The notes below the pieces were generated by a model. That model made no database searches and was not told where the DNA came from. It was given only the letters and a program-made list of their open reading frames with translations. The translations under genes were made by a program, and so were the position numbers. Shown one piece after another: positions 33,431 to 39,870 of a stretch of 39,870 nt of DNA; the stretch's first letter is position 1; each line of letters starts with the position of its first letter. The DNA comes from Chloroflexota bacterium (GTDB lineage: Bacteria; Chloroflexota; Chloroflexia; Chloroflexales; Roseiflexaceae): assembly GCA_013388755.1 (NCBI GenBank), contig JACAEQ010000015.1, positions 1 through 39,870 of the forward strand. The letters are read 5' to 3'.

Positions 33431-33874
33431 ATGGCAAACCTGACTCGTTGGGATCCGTTCCAGGACATGATGACCCTGCGCGAGGCGATGAACCAGCTCT
33501 TTGAAGAGAGCTTTGTTCGGCCGGACCTGACGCGGGGTGGCTTTGTGCCGGCGCTCGATCTGAGCGAGACGGAGGACGCCTTCATGGTTGAGGCTGCCGT
33601 TCCCGGGCTGAAGCCAGAGGATCTGGAAGTTACGGTGGAGAACAATCTGCTGACGATCAAGGGTGAAATCAAGCACGAGGCCGAGGAGACCAGGCGCAAT
33701 TACCATCGCGTCGAGCGCCGCTATGGCGCCTTCCAGCGCCAGGTGACCTTGCCGCGCACGGTCAAGGCCGATGCCATCAAGGCCTCGCTGAATAACGGTG
33801 TGTTGCGGTTGGAAATCCCCAAGGCTGAGGAGGTCAAGCCGCGCCGCATCCTGATCAATCCGTCGAACAACTAA
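33431..33874 (+). CDS. Hsp20-family small heat-shock protein
   Basis: A 147-aa alpha-crystallin-type chaperone that holds unfolded proteins. MANLTRWDPFQDMMTLREAM begins the N-terminus; the crystallin domain spans about 45-135 (FVPALDLSETEDAFMVEAAV, ELEVTVENN-like region, GEIKHEAEETRRNYHRVERR, FQRQVTLPRTVKADAIKASL, NNGVLRLEIPK). GGAGGAGGAA lies right upstream. Divergent from the GAF-PAS kinase and followed by a very strong hairpin. Confidence 0.94.
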   Translation: MANLTRWDPFQDMMTLREAMNQLFEESFVRPDLTRGGFVPALDLSETEDAFMVEAAVPGLKPEDLEVTVENNLLTIKGEIKHEAEETRRNYHRVERRYGAFQRQVTLPRTVKADAIKASLNNGVLRLEIPKAEEVKPRRILINPSNN

Positions 33875-33950
33875 GGCGCGACGGCGACAAGGCCAGGAAT
33901 GGTGCGGCAGAGGCAATCACTCGCAACAACAGGCCATTCTGGAACGTGAG

Positions 33951-34001
33951 GAATGCGGTGGTGTACGTTTGGATGACGTCGAAACGTACATCACCGCATT
34001 C
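33951..34001 (+). terminator. Long hairpin after Hsp20
   Basis: A 20-bp stem: GAATGCGGTG at 33951-33960 pairs perfectly with CACCGCATTC at 33992-34001, and GTGTACGTTT with AAACGTACAT, with one G-U. The loop is 11 bases (33971-33981). No T-tract follows. Likely transcript end or stability element. The rest of 33875-34283 holds no supported gene. Confidence 0.6.
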
Positions 34002-34283
34002 GCTTGCTGTCTGACGGCGCGCATCCCCGGACACCCCCTGGCACAACACCACCCGAACCATTTCCCCTGTCATCATTGATCACCGCCAGGCGCGGTTGTG
34101 TCGGCAACGTTTTCCCTTTACACCAGGATTGCACGACACACTGCAACCTGTTAATACTTACATGCCGTCACCCGGATGGCCGTCGCTCATGTCAGCCAGC
34201 ACAGCGCGCCCGGCGCTATCTGATCGGCTCAACATCTCAATGTCAGGCGACAAAGTGGCACGATTACTATTTACAAGTAGCAC

Positions 34284-34312
34284 TGGACAGGGCAAGATCG
34301 GTGTGCTATTAT
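34284..34312 (+). promoter_or_regulatory. Promoter of the small HTH gene
   Basis: TGGACA at 34284-34289, 17 bases, TATTAT at 34307-34312, with TGC just before the -10. Confidence 0.55.
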
Positions 34313-34391
34313 CACAGCGCACGGCCCTTGCAACCGCGAGCCCGGCTGCCGGAAGCGATCACTCGAGGCGTGAGCGTAGAGGTGCGCATCT

Positions 34392-34679
34392 ATGCGACTT
34401 GATCTGAGCAGTAAGAGAGCCAGAAAACTCATCCGCGAGCACGAATTGAGTGAGGAAGAGATTTTACAGATCGTTGCATCAGCGCGCATTAACCTGGCGA
34501 CATTTGACCCGGAATATCGTACGAATGTCACCCAGATTGCGGACGATCTCCGCAAGAGCCGGCCAACGATCTATGGCTGGGCTGATCGAGCGCTCGCCGC
34601 GACGATCCACTCTCTGCGCAACATCCGCACCGGGCGACCGCCGAAAGAGCGTGAGCGCAGCAGCAACCTCGAATCCTGA
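34392..34679 (+). CDS. Small helix-turn-helix protein
   Basis: A 95-aa protein with a C-terminal HTH: TNVTQIADDLRKSRPTIYGW followed by ADRALAATIHSLRNIRTGRPPK, like the DNA-binding arm of recombinases and transposase-associated regulators. The N-terminus is a charged helix (SSKRARKLIREHELSEEEILQIVASARINL). GAGG lies about 9 bases upstream. No partner is adjacent. A transcriptional regulator or a remnant of a transposase are both possible. Confidence 0.65.
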   Translation: MRLDLSSKRARKLIREHELSEEEILQIVASARINLATFDPEYRTNVTQIADDLRKSRPTIYGWADRALAATIHSLRNIRTGRPPKERERSSNLES

Positions 34680-34749
34680 GCCGCCGCAATAACGATGCTG
34701 CAATCACGTCGCTACTGCTTCGATCACGTCCGCGTATGAAACGGTGTAG

Positions 34750-34844
34750 TATAATAGCGGGCAGATGACGGCAGTGAAGCCGCAGTGCATCACAGGCGAG
34801 ATCGGCGCGGCGGGAGGGTTGCTGTACGGCCTGTGTGCTATAAT
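34750..34844 (+). promoter_or_regulatory. Tandem promoters of the roadblock-MglA module
   Basis: Two perfect TATAAT boxes lie upstream of the roadblock gene: 34750-34755 and 34839-34844. The second has TGC directly before it (extended -10). No clear -35 for either. Gap 34680-34930 otherwise holds no gene. Confidence 0.5.
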
Positions 34845-34930
34845 ACGGCAAGGCGAGCCGGCTGCGTATCACACACGCATCGTGCCCGTCATCCTCGGCG
34901 CCAGCCGCTACACGCAAGGTGGAGTACCGC

Positions 34931-35425
34931 ATGGATCCACAGCTGACGAGTCAGATCGTCCCGATCGAAGAGGTCAAGGTCATTGAGGAATGCCTTGTGC
35001 GCCTGGCCGAGGATACCGGCGGCAACTATGTGTTGCTGCTCGACAAGAGTGGCCAGGTCATCACGGCGCAAGGCGATGCCGCACGCCAGGATATTACGGC
35101 CCTGGGCGCGTTAATCGCCGGCACATTCGCCTCCTCGCGCGAAGTTGCCAAGCTTCTGCGCGAAAAAGACTTTCGCCAGCTCTTCACGCAGGGCGTTCGT
35201 GAGAACATCTTCATTGCACTGATCGAGGACCAGTGGATTCTGTGCATCATCTTCAACAAAGGGACGCACATCGGCCTGGTCAAGGTATTGACGAAGAAGG
35301 CCACGGATGATCTGAGTGTGGTCCTCGAGCGCGTACGCGAACAACAAAAGGCGCGCGACGATGTACTCGGCTCGTCGTTCCGCACCTCCATGGAGGATAC
35401 GATCGACCTCCTGTTCCGCGACTAG
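34931..35425 (+). CDS. Roadblock/LC7-domain protein (MglB-like)
   Basis: A 164-aa protein with a roadblock/LC7 fold: YVLLLDKSGQVITAQGDAAR, ALGALIAGTFASSREVAKLL, FIALIEDQWILCIIFNKGTH, IGLVKVLTKKATDDLSVVLE. Such proteins act as GAPs or regulators of MglA/Rab-like small GTPases. Its neighbour is a MglA-type GTPase, which fits. ATG 34931 has AAGGTGG about 8 bases upstream; a GTG four codons earlier is open. A C-terminal helix of ~30 residues extends past the roadblock. Confidence 0.88.
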   Translation: MDPQLTSQIVPIEEVKVIEECLVRLAEDTGGNYVLLLDKSGQVITAQGDAARQDITALGALIAGTFASSREVAKLLREKDFRQLFTQGVRENIFIALIEDQWILCIIFNKGTHIGLVKVLTKKATDDLSVVLERVREQQKARDDVLGSSFRTSMEDTIDLLFRD

Positions 35426-35487
35426 CCGGTCACTGCCGCGCGTCCCCGCCGCCTGGCATGGCCGCCAGCATGCAGACGAGAGGATCT

Positions 35488-36063
35488 ATGGCCCTGATCA
35501 ACGTTGCCGCGCGAGAGATTCATTGCAAGATTGTGTATTACGGCCCTGGCATGAGCGGGAAAACAAGTAACCTGCAGTATATCCATAACCAGGTGCCGAA
35601 AGAAGCGAAAGGCGAACTGCTCTCGATTGCAACCGAGACGGAACGTACGCTGTTTTTTGACTTCTTGCCGCTCGATCTTGGTAAGGTGCGTGGCTTCCAG
35701 ACCCGCTTTCATCTCTATACGGTGCCCGGCCAGGTACTCTACGAGCGTACCCGCGTTGCCGTGCTCAACGGCGCCGATGGGGTGGTATTCGTGGCCGACT
35801 CGCAACGGCATAAGCTCGAAGAAAATATTCGTAGCCTGCGTGAACTGGCAGTCAATATCACAAAACAAAATAAGAAGTTCCAGGAGTTCCCGGTCGTCCT
35901 GCAGTATAATAAACGTGACGTTCCAGGGGCACTCCCTACCGCAACTCTCGATAAGTATCTCAATACGCTCGGTTGGCAACGCTATGAGGCGACTGCCACC
36001 AATGGCAGCGGTGTCTTCGATACGCTCAAGGCGATTAGTAAGCTGGTCATCAGCAAACTGTAG
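35488..36063 (+). CDS. mglA: MglA-like small GTPase
   Basis: A 191-aa Ras-like GTPase of the MglA family, which controls polarity and gliding in myxobacteria. P-loop GPGMSGKT, the switch-region TERTLFFDFLPLDLG, the Gln in YTVPGQVLYERTR, and the guanine motif YNKRD are visible. The start MALINVAAREIHCKIVYYGP fits the family; other ATGs (35458, 35470) are upstream. Spacing to the roadblock gene is 62 bases and to the DUF4388 gene 54 bases, so they are one operon. In Chloroflexota it could govern filament gliding, by inference. Confidence 0.93.
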   Translation: MALINVAAREIHCKIVYYGPGMSGKTSNLQYIHNQVPKEAKGELLSIATETERTLFFDFLPLDLGKVRGFQTRFHLYTVPGQVLYERTRVAVLNGADGVVFVADSQRHKLEENIRSLRELAVNITKQNKKFQEFPVVLQYNKRDVPGALPTATLDKYLNTLGWQRYEATATNGSGVFDTLKAISKLVISKL

Positions 36064-36117
36064 CGGGGTGCCGGTCGCAGATCCTGTATGCTGCAACCGG
36101 CGACCTGGATGGGTGCC

Positions 36118-36924
36118 ATGGCACTTGCGGGCGATCTGAGCGAGTTTTCGCTCACCGACATCATCCAGCTGGTCGAGCTGAGTAATAAATCCGGTGCGGT
36201 CCATCTCCAGGGTCAGCGTGGTTCGCAAGAGATCGATGGCTGGCTCTATTTTCGCGATGGCCGGATCATTGGTGCACGGCTCGGCATGTTGCCCCCTCTT
36301 GAAGCGGCATATACGTTCTTCACGCTTGCTGCTGGCCCGTTCCGTTTCCACGAGGATGTGCTGCTCGAAACACCAACCATTACCCAGAGCAACAATATGA
36401 TCATCATGGAAGGCATTATGCGCCAGGAAGCCATGGCGCATATCCAGGATCAGATGCCTTCTCTGACGATGATCCCGCGCCTGGTGCCGAACCCGGCATC
36501 AACCGGCAATGAAATCAGCCTTGAGGCGGACGAATGGCGCGTGCTGACAATGGTGAACGGTAAGAATACGGTTGGCTTTATCGCGCAGCGCAGTGGCCTC
36601 GGTGAGGTGCGCACCTGTGAGATTATTGCGCGCCTGCTGACGAGCGGCCTGGTGGAAAAACGCGAAGTCAGCCTCACTGAAGCGTTGTTCCCTGAACTTG
36701 AACGAATTGTGCTGGCATCGCTCGGCCCGACGGCCCGTGCACTGCTGGCTGAGGCGTATGTACGCGCCGGTATCCACGACCAGGACTCCGCAACGCCTGA
36801 ACAGGTTGCCACGGCGCTCGATACGTTTGAGGCGTCAGCAACCCGAGCGTTCGGCGTGAATCGCCTCCGCGAGCCGATGAGCGAGATGCGCGCCATTGCC
36901 GAGCAGGTGTTCAGCAGCCTCTGA
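36118..36924 (+). CDS. DUF4388-domain protein
   Basis: A 268-aa protein. The N-terminal ~100 residues (GDLSEFSLTDIIQLVELSNK, SGAVHLQG, GWLYFRDGRIIGARLG, AAYTFFTLAAGPFRF) are a DUF4388 domain, known as a sensor/scaffold near MglA-like GTPases. A middle region (LEADEWRVLTMVNGKNTVGF IAQRSGL) resembles a winged helix, and the C-terminal ~70 residues are helical. Follows MglA; likely an effector or regulator of it. ATG 36118 is chosen since the domain starts at its second residue. Confidence 0.87.
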   Translation: MALAGDLSEFSLTDIIQLVELSNKSGAVHLQGQRGSQEIDGWLYFRDGRIIGARLGMLPPLEAAYTFFTLAAGPFRFHEDVLLETPTITQSNNMIIMEGIMRQEAMAHIQDQMPSLTMIPRLVPNPASTGNEISLEADEWRVLTMVNGKNTVGFIAQRSGLGEVRTCEIIARLLTSGLVEKREVSLTEALFPELERIVLASLGPTARALLAEAYVRAGIHDQDSATPEQVATALDTFEASATRAFGVNRLREPMSEMRAIAEQVFSSL

Positions 36925-36971
36925 TCATCCTCATACCCTTGACCCGGTTGCATGCGATCAATCATCCGCTG

Positions 36972-36980
36972 TGGTACAAT
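36972..36980 (+). promoter_or_regulatory. Extended -10 of purH
   Basis: TGG followed by TACAAT (36975-36980), as in the GAF kinase. The predicted start is near 36987, and the leader is about 228 bases, including one of the purH-flanking repeats. I could not match a ZTP or purine riboswitch in it. Confidence 0.5.
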
Positions 36981-37010
36981 ATCGCGTCACGATCTACCAT
37001 CGTCCGAATG

Positions 37011-37060
37011 ACAGGGCGTATGCGGTGACGCGAACTCCGCTTTAGCCTGCGGCAGCGCGG
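37011..37060 (+). repeat. purH-flanking repeat, copy A
   Basis: ACAGGGCGTATGCGGTGACG, then CGAACTCCGC and TTTAGCCTGCGGCAGCG. Aligned with copy B (38732-38785) it matches nearly all positions apart from a few substitutions and a 4-base insertion in B. Confidence 0.6.
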
Positions 37061-37214
37061 AAGTGCGGCTGGTGAGTCGCTCCGGCTGGTTGCTCTGCCA
37101 GAGGTAACGAAGCCAGGCTGTACGCTGCAAAGGATAGCGATCGCGTCACGTGTGTGAATGAGCAGTTGCGCGTGCGCATCGCCTACAACTGCCGTTCAAG
37201 CAACAGGAGGCTAT

Positions 37215-38732
37215 GTGCGCGCGCTCCTTAGTGTCTCTGATAAGCGTGGCATCGAGGCGTTCGCCGCTGGCCTGGCCGAACTCGGCTATGAGATTATTTC
37301 GACCGGCAATACGGCGCGCGCGCTGACGACTGCCGGCGTTCCGGTCCGGCCGGTCAGCGATATCACCGGGTTCCCCGAAATCCTCGACGGGCGGGTCAAG
37401 ACGCTGCACCCGGCAGTACACGGCGGTATCCTGGCGCGCCGCGACTCGCCGGCCCATATGGCGGCGCTGGTGGACCACGGCATCGCCCCGATCGATCTTG
37501 TCGCTGTCAATCTCTACCCGTTTGCCGCTACGATTGCACGTCCCGAGGTTACACTCGCCGAAGCGATCGAACAGATCGATGTCGGCGGGCCGGCCATGGT
37601 GCGCGCTGCCGCAAAGAATCATGAGTCGGTGCTGGTTGTCGTGAACCCTGATGACTACGATGCGGTGCTGGCAGCCCTGCGCATGCGAACTGTATCACCT
37701 GAATTGCGCCGGCAACTCGCGGGGCGCGCCTTTGCCCATACTGCCGCGTATGATGCAGCTATCGCCGCTTATCTGGCACATGACCCGTTCCCGGCGACAT
37801 TGCCGCTGGCGTTTCATAAGGCGCAAGATCTGCGCTATGGCGAGAATCCGCATCAGCGTGCCGCGCTCTATGGCGACTTCCATACCTTCTTTGAGCAATT
37901 GCACGGCCGCGAATTGTCGTATATCAATATTCTCGATATCGCCGCTGTTCAGGAGCTTGTTGAGGAGTTCGATCCGCAGGCAGGGGCGGCGCTTGCTATC
38001 GTCAAACATACAAACCCGTGCGGCGTGGGCTTCGGCACAACGCCGCTCGAAGCCTGGGAAAAGGCATTCGCGACCGATCGCGAGGCGCCGTTCGGCGGCA
38101 TTATCGCTGTGAACCAGCCCCTCGATCTGCCACTGGCGCAGGCGATCGACGAGATTTTCTCCGAGATCGTCATTGCGCCGGCATTTGCCGCTGACGCACT
38201 GGCGCTGCTGCGCACCAAGAAAAACCGTCGCCTCATGCGCGCACTGCGCCCGGTCAGCCGTGAGCGTGGTCTCGCTTACCATAGCGTGCCTGGCGGCATT
38301 CTGGCGCAGGAACCGGATCGGGCACCGCTTGCCGAGGAATCGTTCCAGGTCGTGACACGGCGCGCACCAACGGATGATGAAGTGCATGCATTGCGGTTTG
38401 CCTGGCGCGTCGTCAAGTATGTCAAGTCGAATGCGATTGTATTCGCCGGCGCTGATCGCACGCTTGGCATCGGCGCCGGCCAGATGAGCCGCGTTGATAG
38501 TGCGCGCGTCGCGGTGTGGAAGGCACAGCACGCCAGCCTCTTGCTGGCGGGGTCGGCAGTGGCCAGTGATGCGATGTTCCCGTTCCCTGACGGCGTCGAG
38601 ACCGTCGCGGCAGCGGGGGCAACGGCGGTCATCCAGCCCGGCGGCTCGGTGCGTGATAGCGATGTCATCGCTGCCGCCGATCGGCTGGGTATCGCCATGG
38701 TCTTTACCGGCCAGCGTCATTTCCGTCACTAA
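37215..38732 (+). CDS. purH: Bifunctional AICAR formyltransferase / IMP cyclohydrolase
   Basis: A 505-aa bifunctional enzyme for the last two steps of IMP synthesis. The N-terminal MGS-like cyclohydrolase domain has ALLSVSDKRGIEAFAAGLAE, STGNTARAL, GFPEILDGRVKTLHPAVHGG and DLVAVNLYPF; the transformylase domain has the catalytic KHTNPCGVG (about 263-271), DREAPFGGIIAVN and VKYVKSNAIVFA. The start is GTG 37215, with AGGAGG only 4 bases upstream; ATG 37213 overlaps it out of frame, and ATG 37158 is in frame but lacks a ribosome site. Confidence 0.94.
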   Translation: MRALLSVSDKRGIEAFAAGLAELGYEIISTGNTARALTTAGVPVRPVSDITGFPEILDGRVKTLHPAVHGGILARRDSPAHMAALVDHGIAPIDLVAVNLYPFAATIARPEVTLAEAIEQIDVGGPAMVRAAAKNHESVLVVVNPDDYDAVLAALRMRTVSPELRRQLAGRAFAHTAAYDAAIAAYLAHDPFPATLPLAFHKAQDLRYGENPHQRAALYGDFHTFFEQLHGRELSYINILDIAAVQELVEEFDPQAGAALAIVKHTNPCGVGFGTTPLEAWEKAFATDREAPFGGIIAVNQPLDLPLAQAIDEIFSEIVIAPAFAADALALLRTKKNRRLMRALRPVSRERGLAYHSVPGGILAQEPDRAPLAEESFQVVTRRAPTDDEVHALRFAWRVVKYVKSNAIVFAGADRTLGIGAGQMSRVDSARVAVWKAQHASLLLAGSAVASDAMFPFPDGVETVAAAGATAVIQPGGSVRDSDVIAAADRLGIAMVFTGQRHFRH

Positions 38733-38785
38733 CAGGACGTACGCGGTGGCGCGAATGCCGCCCCTTTTAGCCTGCGGCAGCGTGG
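38726..38785 (+). repeat. purH-flanking repeat, copy B
   Basis: Begins in the last purH codons (CAC TAA) and carries ACAGGACGTACGCGGTGGCG and TTTAGCCTGCGGCAGCG. Its first 26 bases are identical to 38876-38901 and its body is related to copy A before purH. Confidence 0.65.
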
Positions 38786-38836
38786 TATGCACCATCATAA
38801 GAGAGACATACCGCTCTGCCGAAGGCTAGAAGAGCT

Positions 38837-38870
38837 GTTACGCGGGTCGTCTGCAAGACGACCGCGTAAC
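38837..38870 (+). terminator. Hairpin downstream of purH
   Basis: GTTACGC(G)GGTCGTCT pairs with AGACGACC-GCGTAAC: 15 base pairs with a single bulged base and a 3-base loop GCA. No T-tract. It lies between repeat copies B and C. Confidence 0.6.
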
Positions 38871-38875
38871 TCGTA

Positions 38876-38901
38876 TCACTAACAGGACGTACGCGGTGGC
38901 G
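38876..38901 (+). repeat. 26-bp repeat, copy C
   Basis: Exact copy of 38726-38751, offset by 150 bases. Next to it, 38920-39050 is GC-rich with repeated CACCGCCGGCGG words and inverted GCCGGCGGGC/GCCGGCCCGC units. No gene is supported in 38733-39193. Confidence 0.65.
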
Positions 38902-39193
38902 TACCAGCAGGGTGGCCTGGCGGGCGTGCCGCCCTCCAGGGTCCATCATCCGGTGGCGGGAAGGCGGTCGCAACGCGGAAAAGGACGCCGCACCGCCGGC
39001 GGGCGGGCACGCCGGCCCGCCACTGCACCGCCGGCGGCGCGACTGCGTCACTCGTAGCAATGAGAGAAGTTTCGCAGTCCATCACCAGCAGGGTGATCCT
39101 GGCCTTCGGCAAAGCGTGCTCGGCCGATTTTACGGTGTTCGGCGATGCTGTTATGATACCGGTCCAGTGTCGCCGTTCTCTGCTGTGACCAAT

Positions 39194-39637
39194 ATGTTTA
39201 TACCTCGTTACGACGCCTATATCTTTGATCTCGACGGAACCGTCTATCTTGGCGATGCGCTGTTGCCCGGCGCGGCAGAGACGATCGAACGGCTACGCGC
39301 GTCCGGCGCTCGTATTGTGTACCTATCGAATAATCCGACGCGTACACGCGCCCAGTATGCCGCGAAGCTCACCTCGCTGGGAGTGCCGACGGGGTTCGAA
39401 GATATCGTCAACTCGTCGTTTGTGATGGTGCGCTGGTTGCTGAAAGAATCGCCAGGCAGCCGCCTGTTTGTGGTCGGTGAGCAACCGCTCTGCGACGAAC
39501 TTGCCGCCGCCGGGTTCGAGCTTGCCGACAGCGCCGAAGGCGTCCGGTTCGTCGTCGCCTCTTTTGACCGGACATTCGTCTATCGCAAGTTGCAGATTGC
39601 ATTTGACGCGATACGTGCCGGCGCGCGTCTTGTCGGC
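39194..39637 (+). CDS. HAD-IIA (NagD-like) phosphatase, N-terminal part, broken at a junction
   Basis: ATG 39194 opens a frame with HAD motif I FDLDGTVYLG (D12, D14), motif II YLSNNPTRT, and VVGEQPLCDELAAAGFELAD, FVVASFDRTFVYRKLQIAFD and AIRAGARLVG, all typical of subfamily IIA phosphatases up to residue 148. In relatives TNPD follows; here the frame continues without a stop to the end of the window, but as the antisense of the ferredoxin. The expected caps and motifs III-IV are missing. So only about 148 of 260 residues are real. Confidence 0.8.
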
Positions 39638-39853
39638 GTTCACGGCAATCCAGTCCTTCTGATCGGCGGGCACGTCGTCCTGGGCGAAGATGGCTTCCAC
39701 CGGGCAGGCCGGAACGCACGCATCGCAGTCGATGCATTCGTCGGGGTTGATGTAGAGCATCTTCTCGTCGCCGTAGAAGCAGTTGACGGGACAGACCTCT
39801 ACGCAGTCGGTGAATCGGCAGCCATCGCAGTTGCCGGTGACGACGTAGGCCAT
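39323..39853 (-). CDS. Ferredoxin with non-native C-terminus (7Fe/8Fe type)
   Basis: Reading from ATG 39853, residues 1-75 are a bacterial ferredoxin: cysteines C9, C12, C17, C21, C25 in NCDGCRFTDCVEVCPVNCF and C40, C43, C46, C50 in DECIDCDACVPACPVEAIF, enough for two Fe-S clusters (a [3Fe-4S] or [4Fe-4S] plus a [4Fe-4S]). GAGGAGG lies 4 bases upstream of the ATG. After about residue 75 the frame goes on to 39323 purely as the antisense of the HAD gene, so the last ~100 residues are not native. The true 3' end of the ferredoxin gene is missing here. Confidence 0.82.
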   Translation of the reverse strand: MAYVVTGNCDGCRFTDCVEVCPVNCFYGDEKMLYINPDECIDCDACVPACPVEAIFAQDDVPADQKDWIAVNADKTRAGTYRVKCNLQLAIDECPVKRGDDEPDAFGAVGKLEPGGGKFVAERLLTDHKQAAAWRFFQQPAHHHKRRVDDIFEPRRHSQRGELRGILGACTRRIIR

Positions 39854-39870
39854 GTGGTCCTCCTCAGAGT

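Noticed and set aside
33320-33916. N-terminal extension of the GAF-PAS kinase
   Set aside because: It is exactly antisense to Hsp20; the kinase has a good start and ribosome site at 33319.
34004-34407. Two overlapping ORFs before the small HTH gene
   Set aside because: No family features, mutually overlapping, rich in Arg/Thr/Pro, and a promoter for the HTH gene lies inside them.
36987-37214. ZTP or purine riboswitch in the purH leader
   Set aside because: purH leaders often carry one, but I could not find the conserved core, and the main feature there is a repeat that also occurs after purH.
1-39870. CRISPR array, tRNA, rRNA, tmRNA, complete insertion sequence
   Set aside because: No regularly spaced direct repeats, no cloverleaf with a GTTCGA arm outside genes, no rRNA-like words, and no transposase with flanking inverted repeats were found by reading.

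Overview
The window (about 60% G+C by eye) reads as chromosomal DNA of a Chloroflexota bacterium, most likely class Chloroflexia (Roseiflexus/Chloroflexus-like). The call rests on protein character: a fused ChlI-ChlD chelatase, a conserved hypothetical protein with an acidic tail, Chloroflexia-style GAF/PAS kinases, and a roadblock + MglA + DUF4388 module. No database search was possible, so this is inference. SURF1 implies aerobic respiration with a haem-copper oxidase. The first gene is cut by the left edge. The last 230 bases contain a suspicious junction.

Layout. 1-5616: AIM24-like gene end, ClpC ATPase, small membrane protein, SURF1, alpha/beta hydrolase. 5878-6469: BrnT-type toxin and its antitoxin. 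6569-12657: a minus-strand cluster read from right to left as a 39-aa peptide, a 618-aa acidic-tailed protein, a HEAT-repeat protein, a PIG-L deacetylase, a FemAB-like transferase, a coiled-coil protein and a HAD hydrolase. 13018-15089: ChlI-ChlD chelatase in two frames joined at an A-rich slippery site. 15145-19255: S1-domain protein, then rpmH-rnpA-yidC-jag, the translation/membrane-insertion block often found near bacterial origins. 19319-23979: PfkB kinase, a D2-only Clp ATPase, an orphan OmpR-type regulator, smpB and pyrF. 23980-24514: a gene-free region with clustered DnaA-box-like sites, a promoter and a structured leader in front of the primary sigma factor gene.

24515-27813: sigma factor, pterin dehydratase, HD protein, scpA. 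27853-33319: two complete two-component systems facing each other (GAF kinase with NarL-type regulator; GAF/PAS kinase with OmpR-type regulator). 33431-33874: Hsp20, divergent from the second kinase. 34392-36924: small HTH protein, then the roadblock/MglA/DUF4388 module. 37215-38732: purH, flanked by related ~50-bp repeats. 39194-39870: a HAD-IIA phosphatase reading frame running head-on into a ferredoxin gene, with both proteins losing family resemblance at the same place.

The most interesting items are the A-AAA-AAG recoding site in the chelatase gene, the DnaA-box cluster before the sigma gene, a three-unit 11-bp repeat before the orphan regulator, the repeats around purH, the D2-only Clp ATPase, the unannotated 39-aa coupled gene, and the terminal junction. 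Several promoters share an extended -10 form (TGn + TATACT/TACAAT/TATAAT), and two lie so close to the ATG that leaderless mRNAs are predicted.
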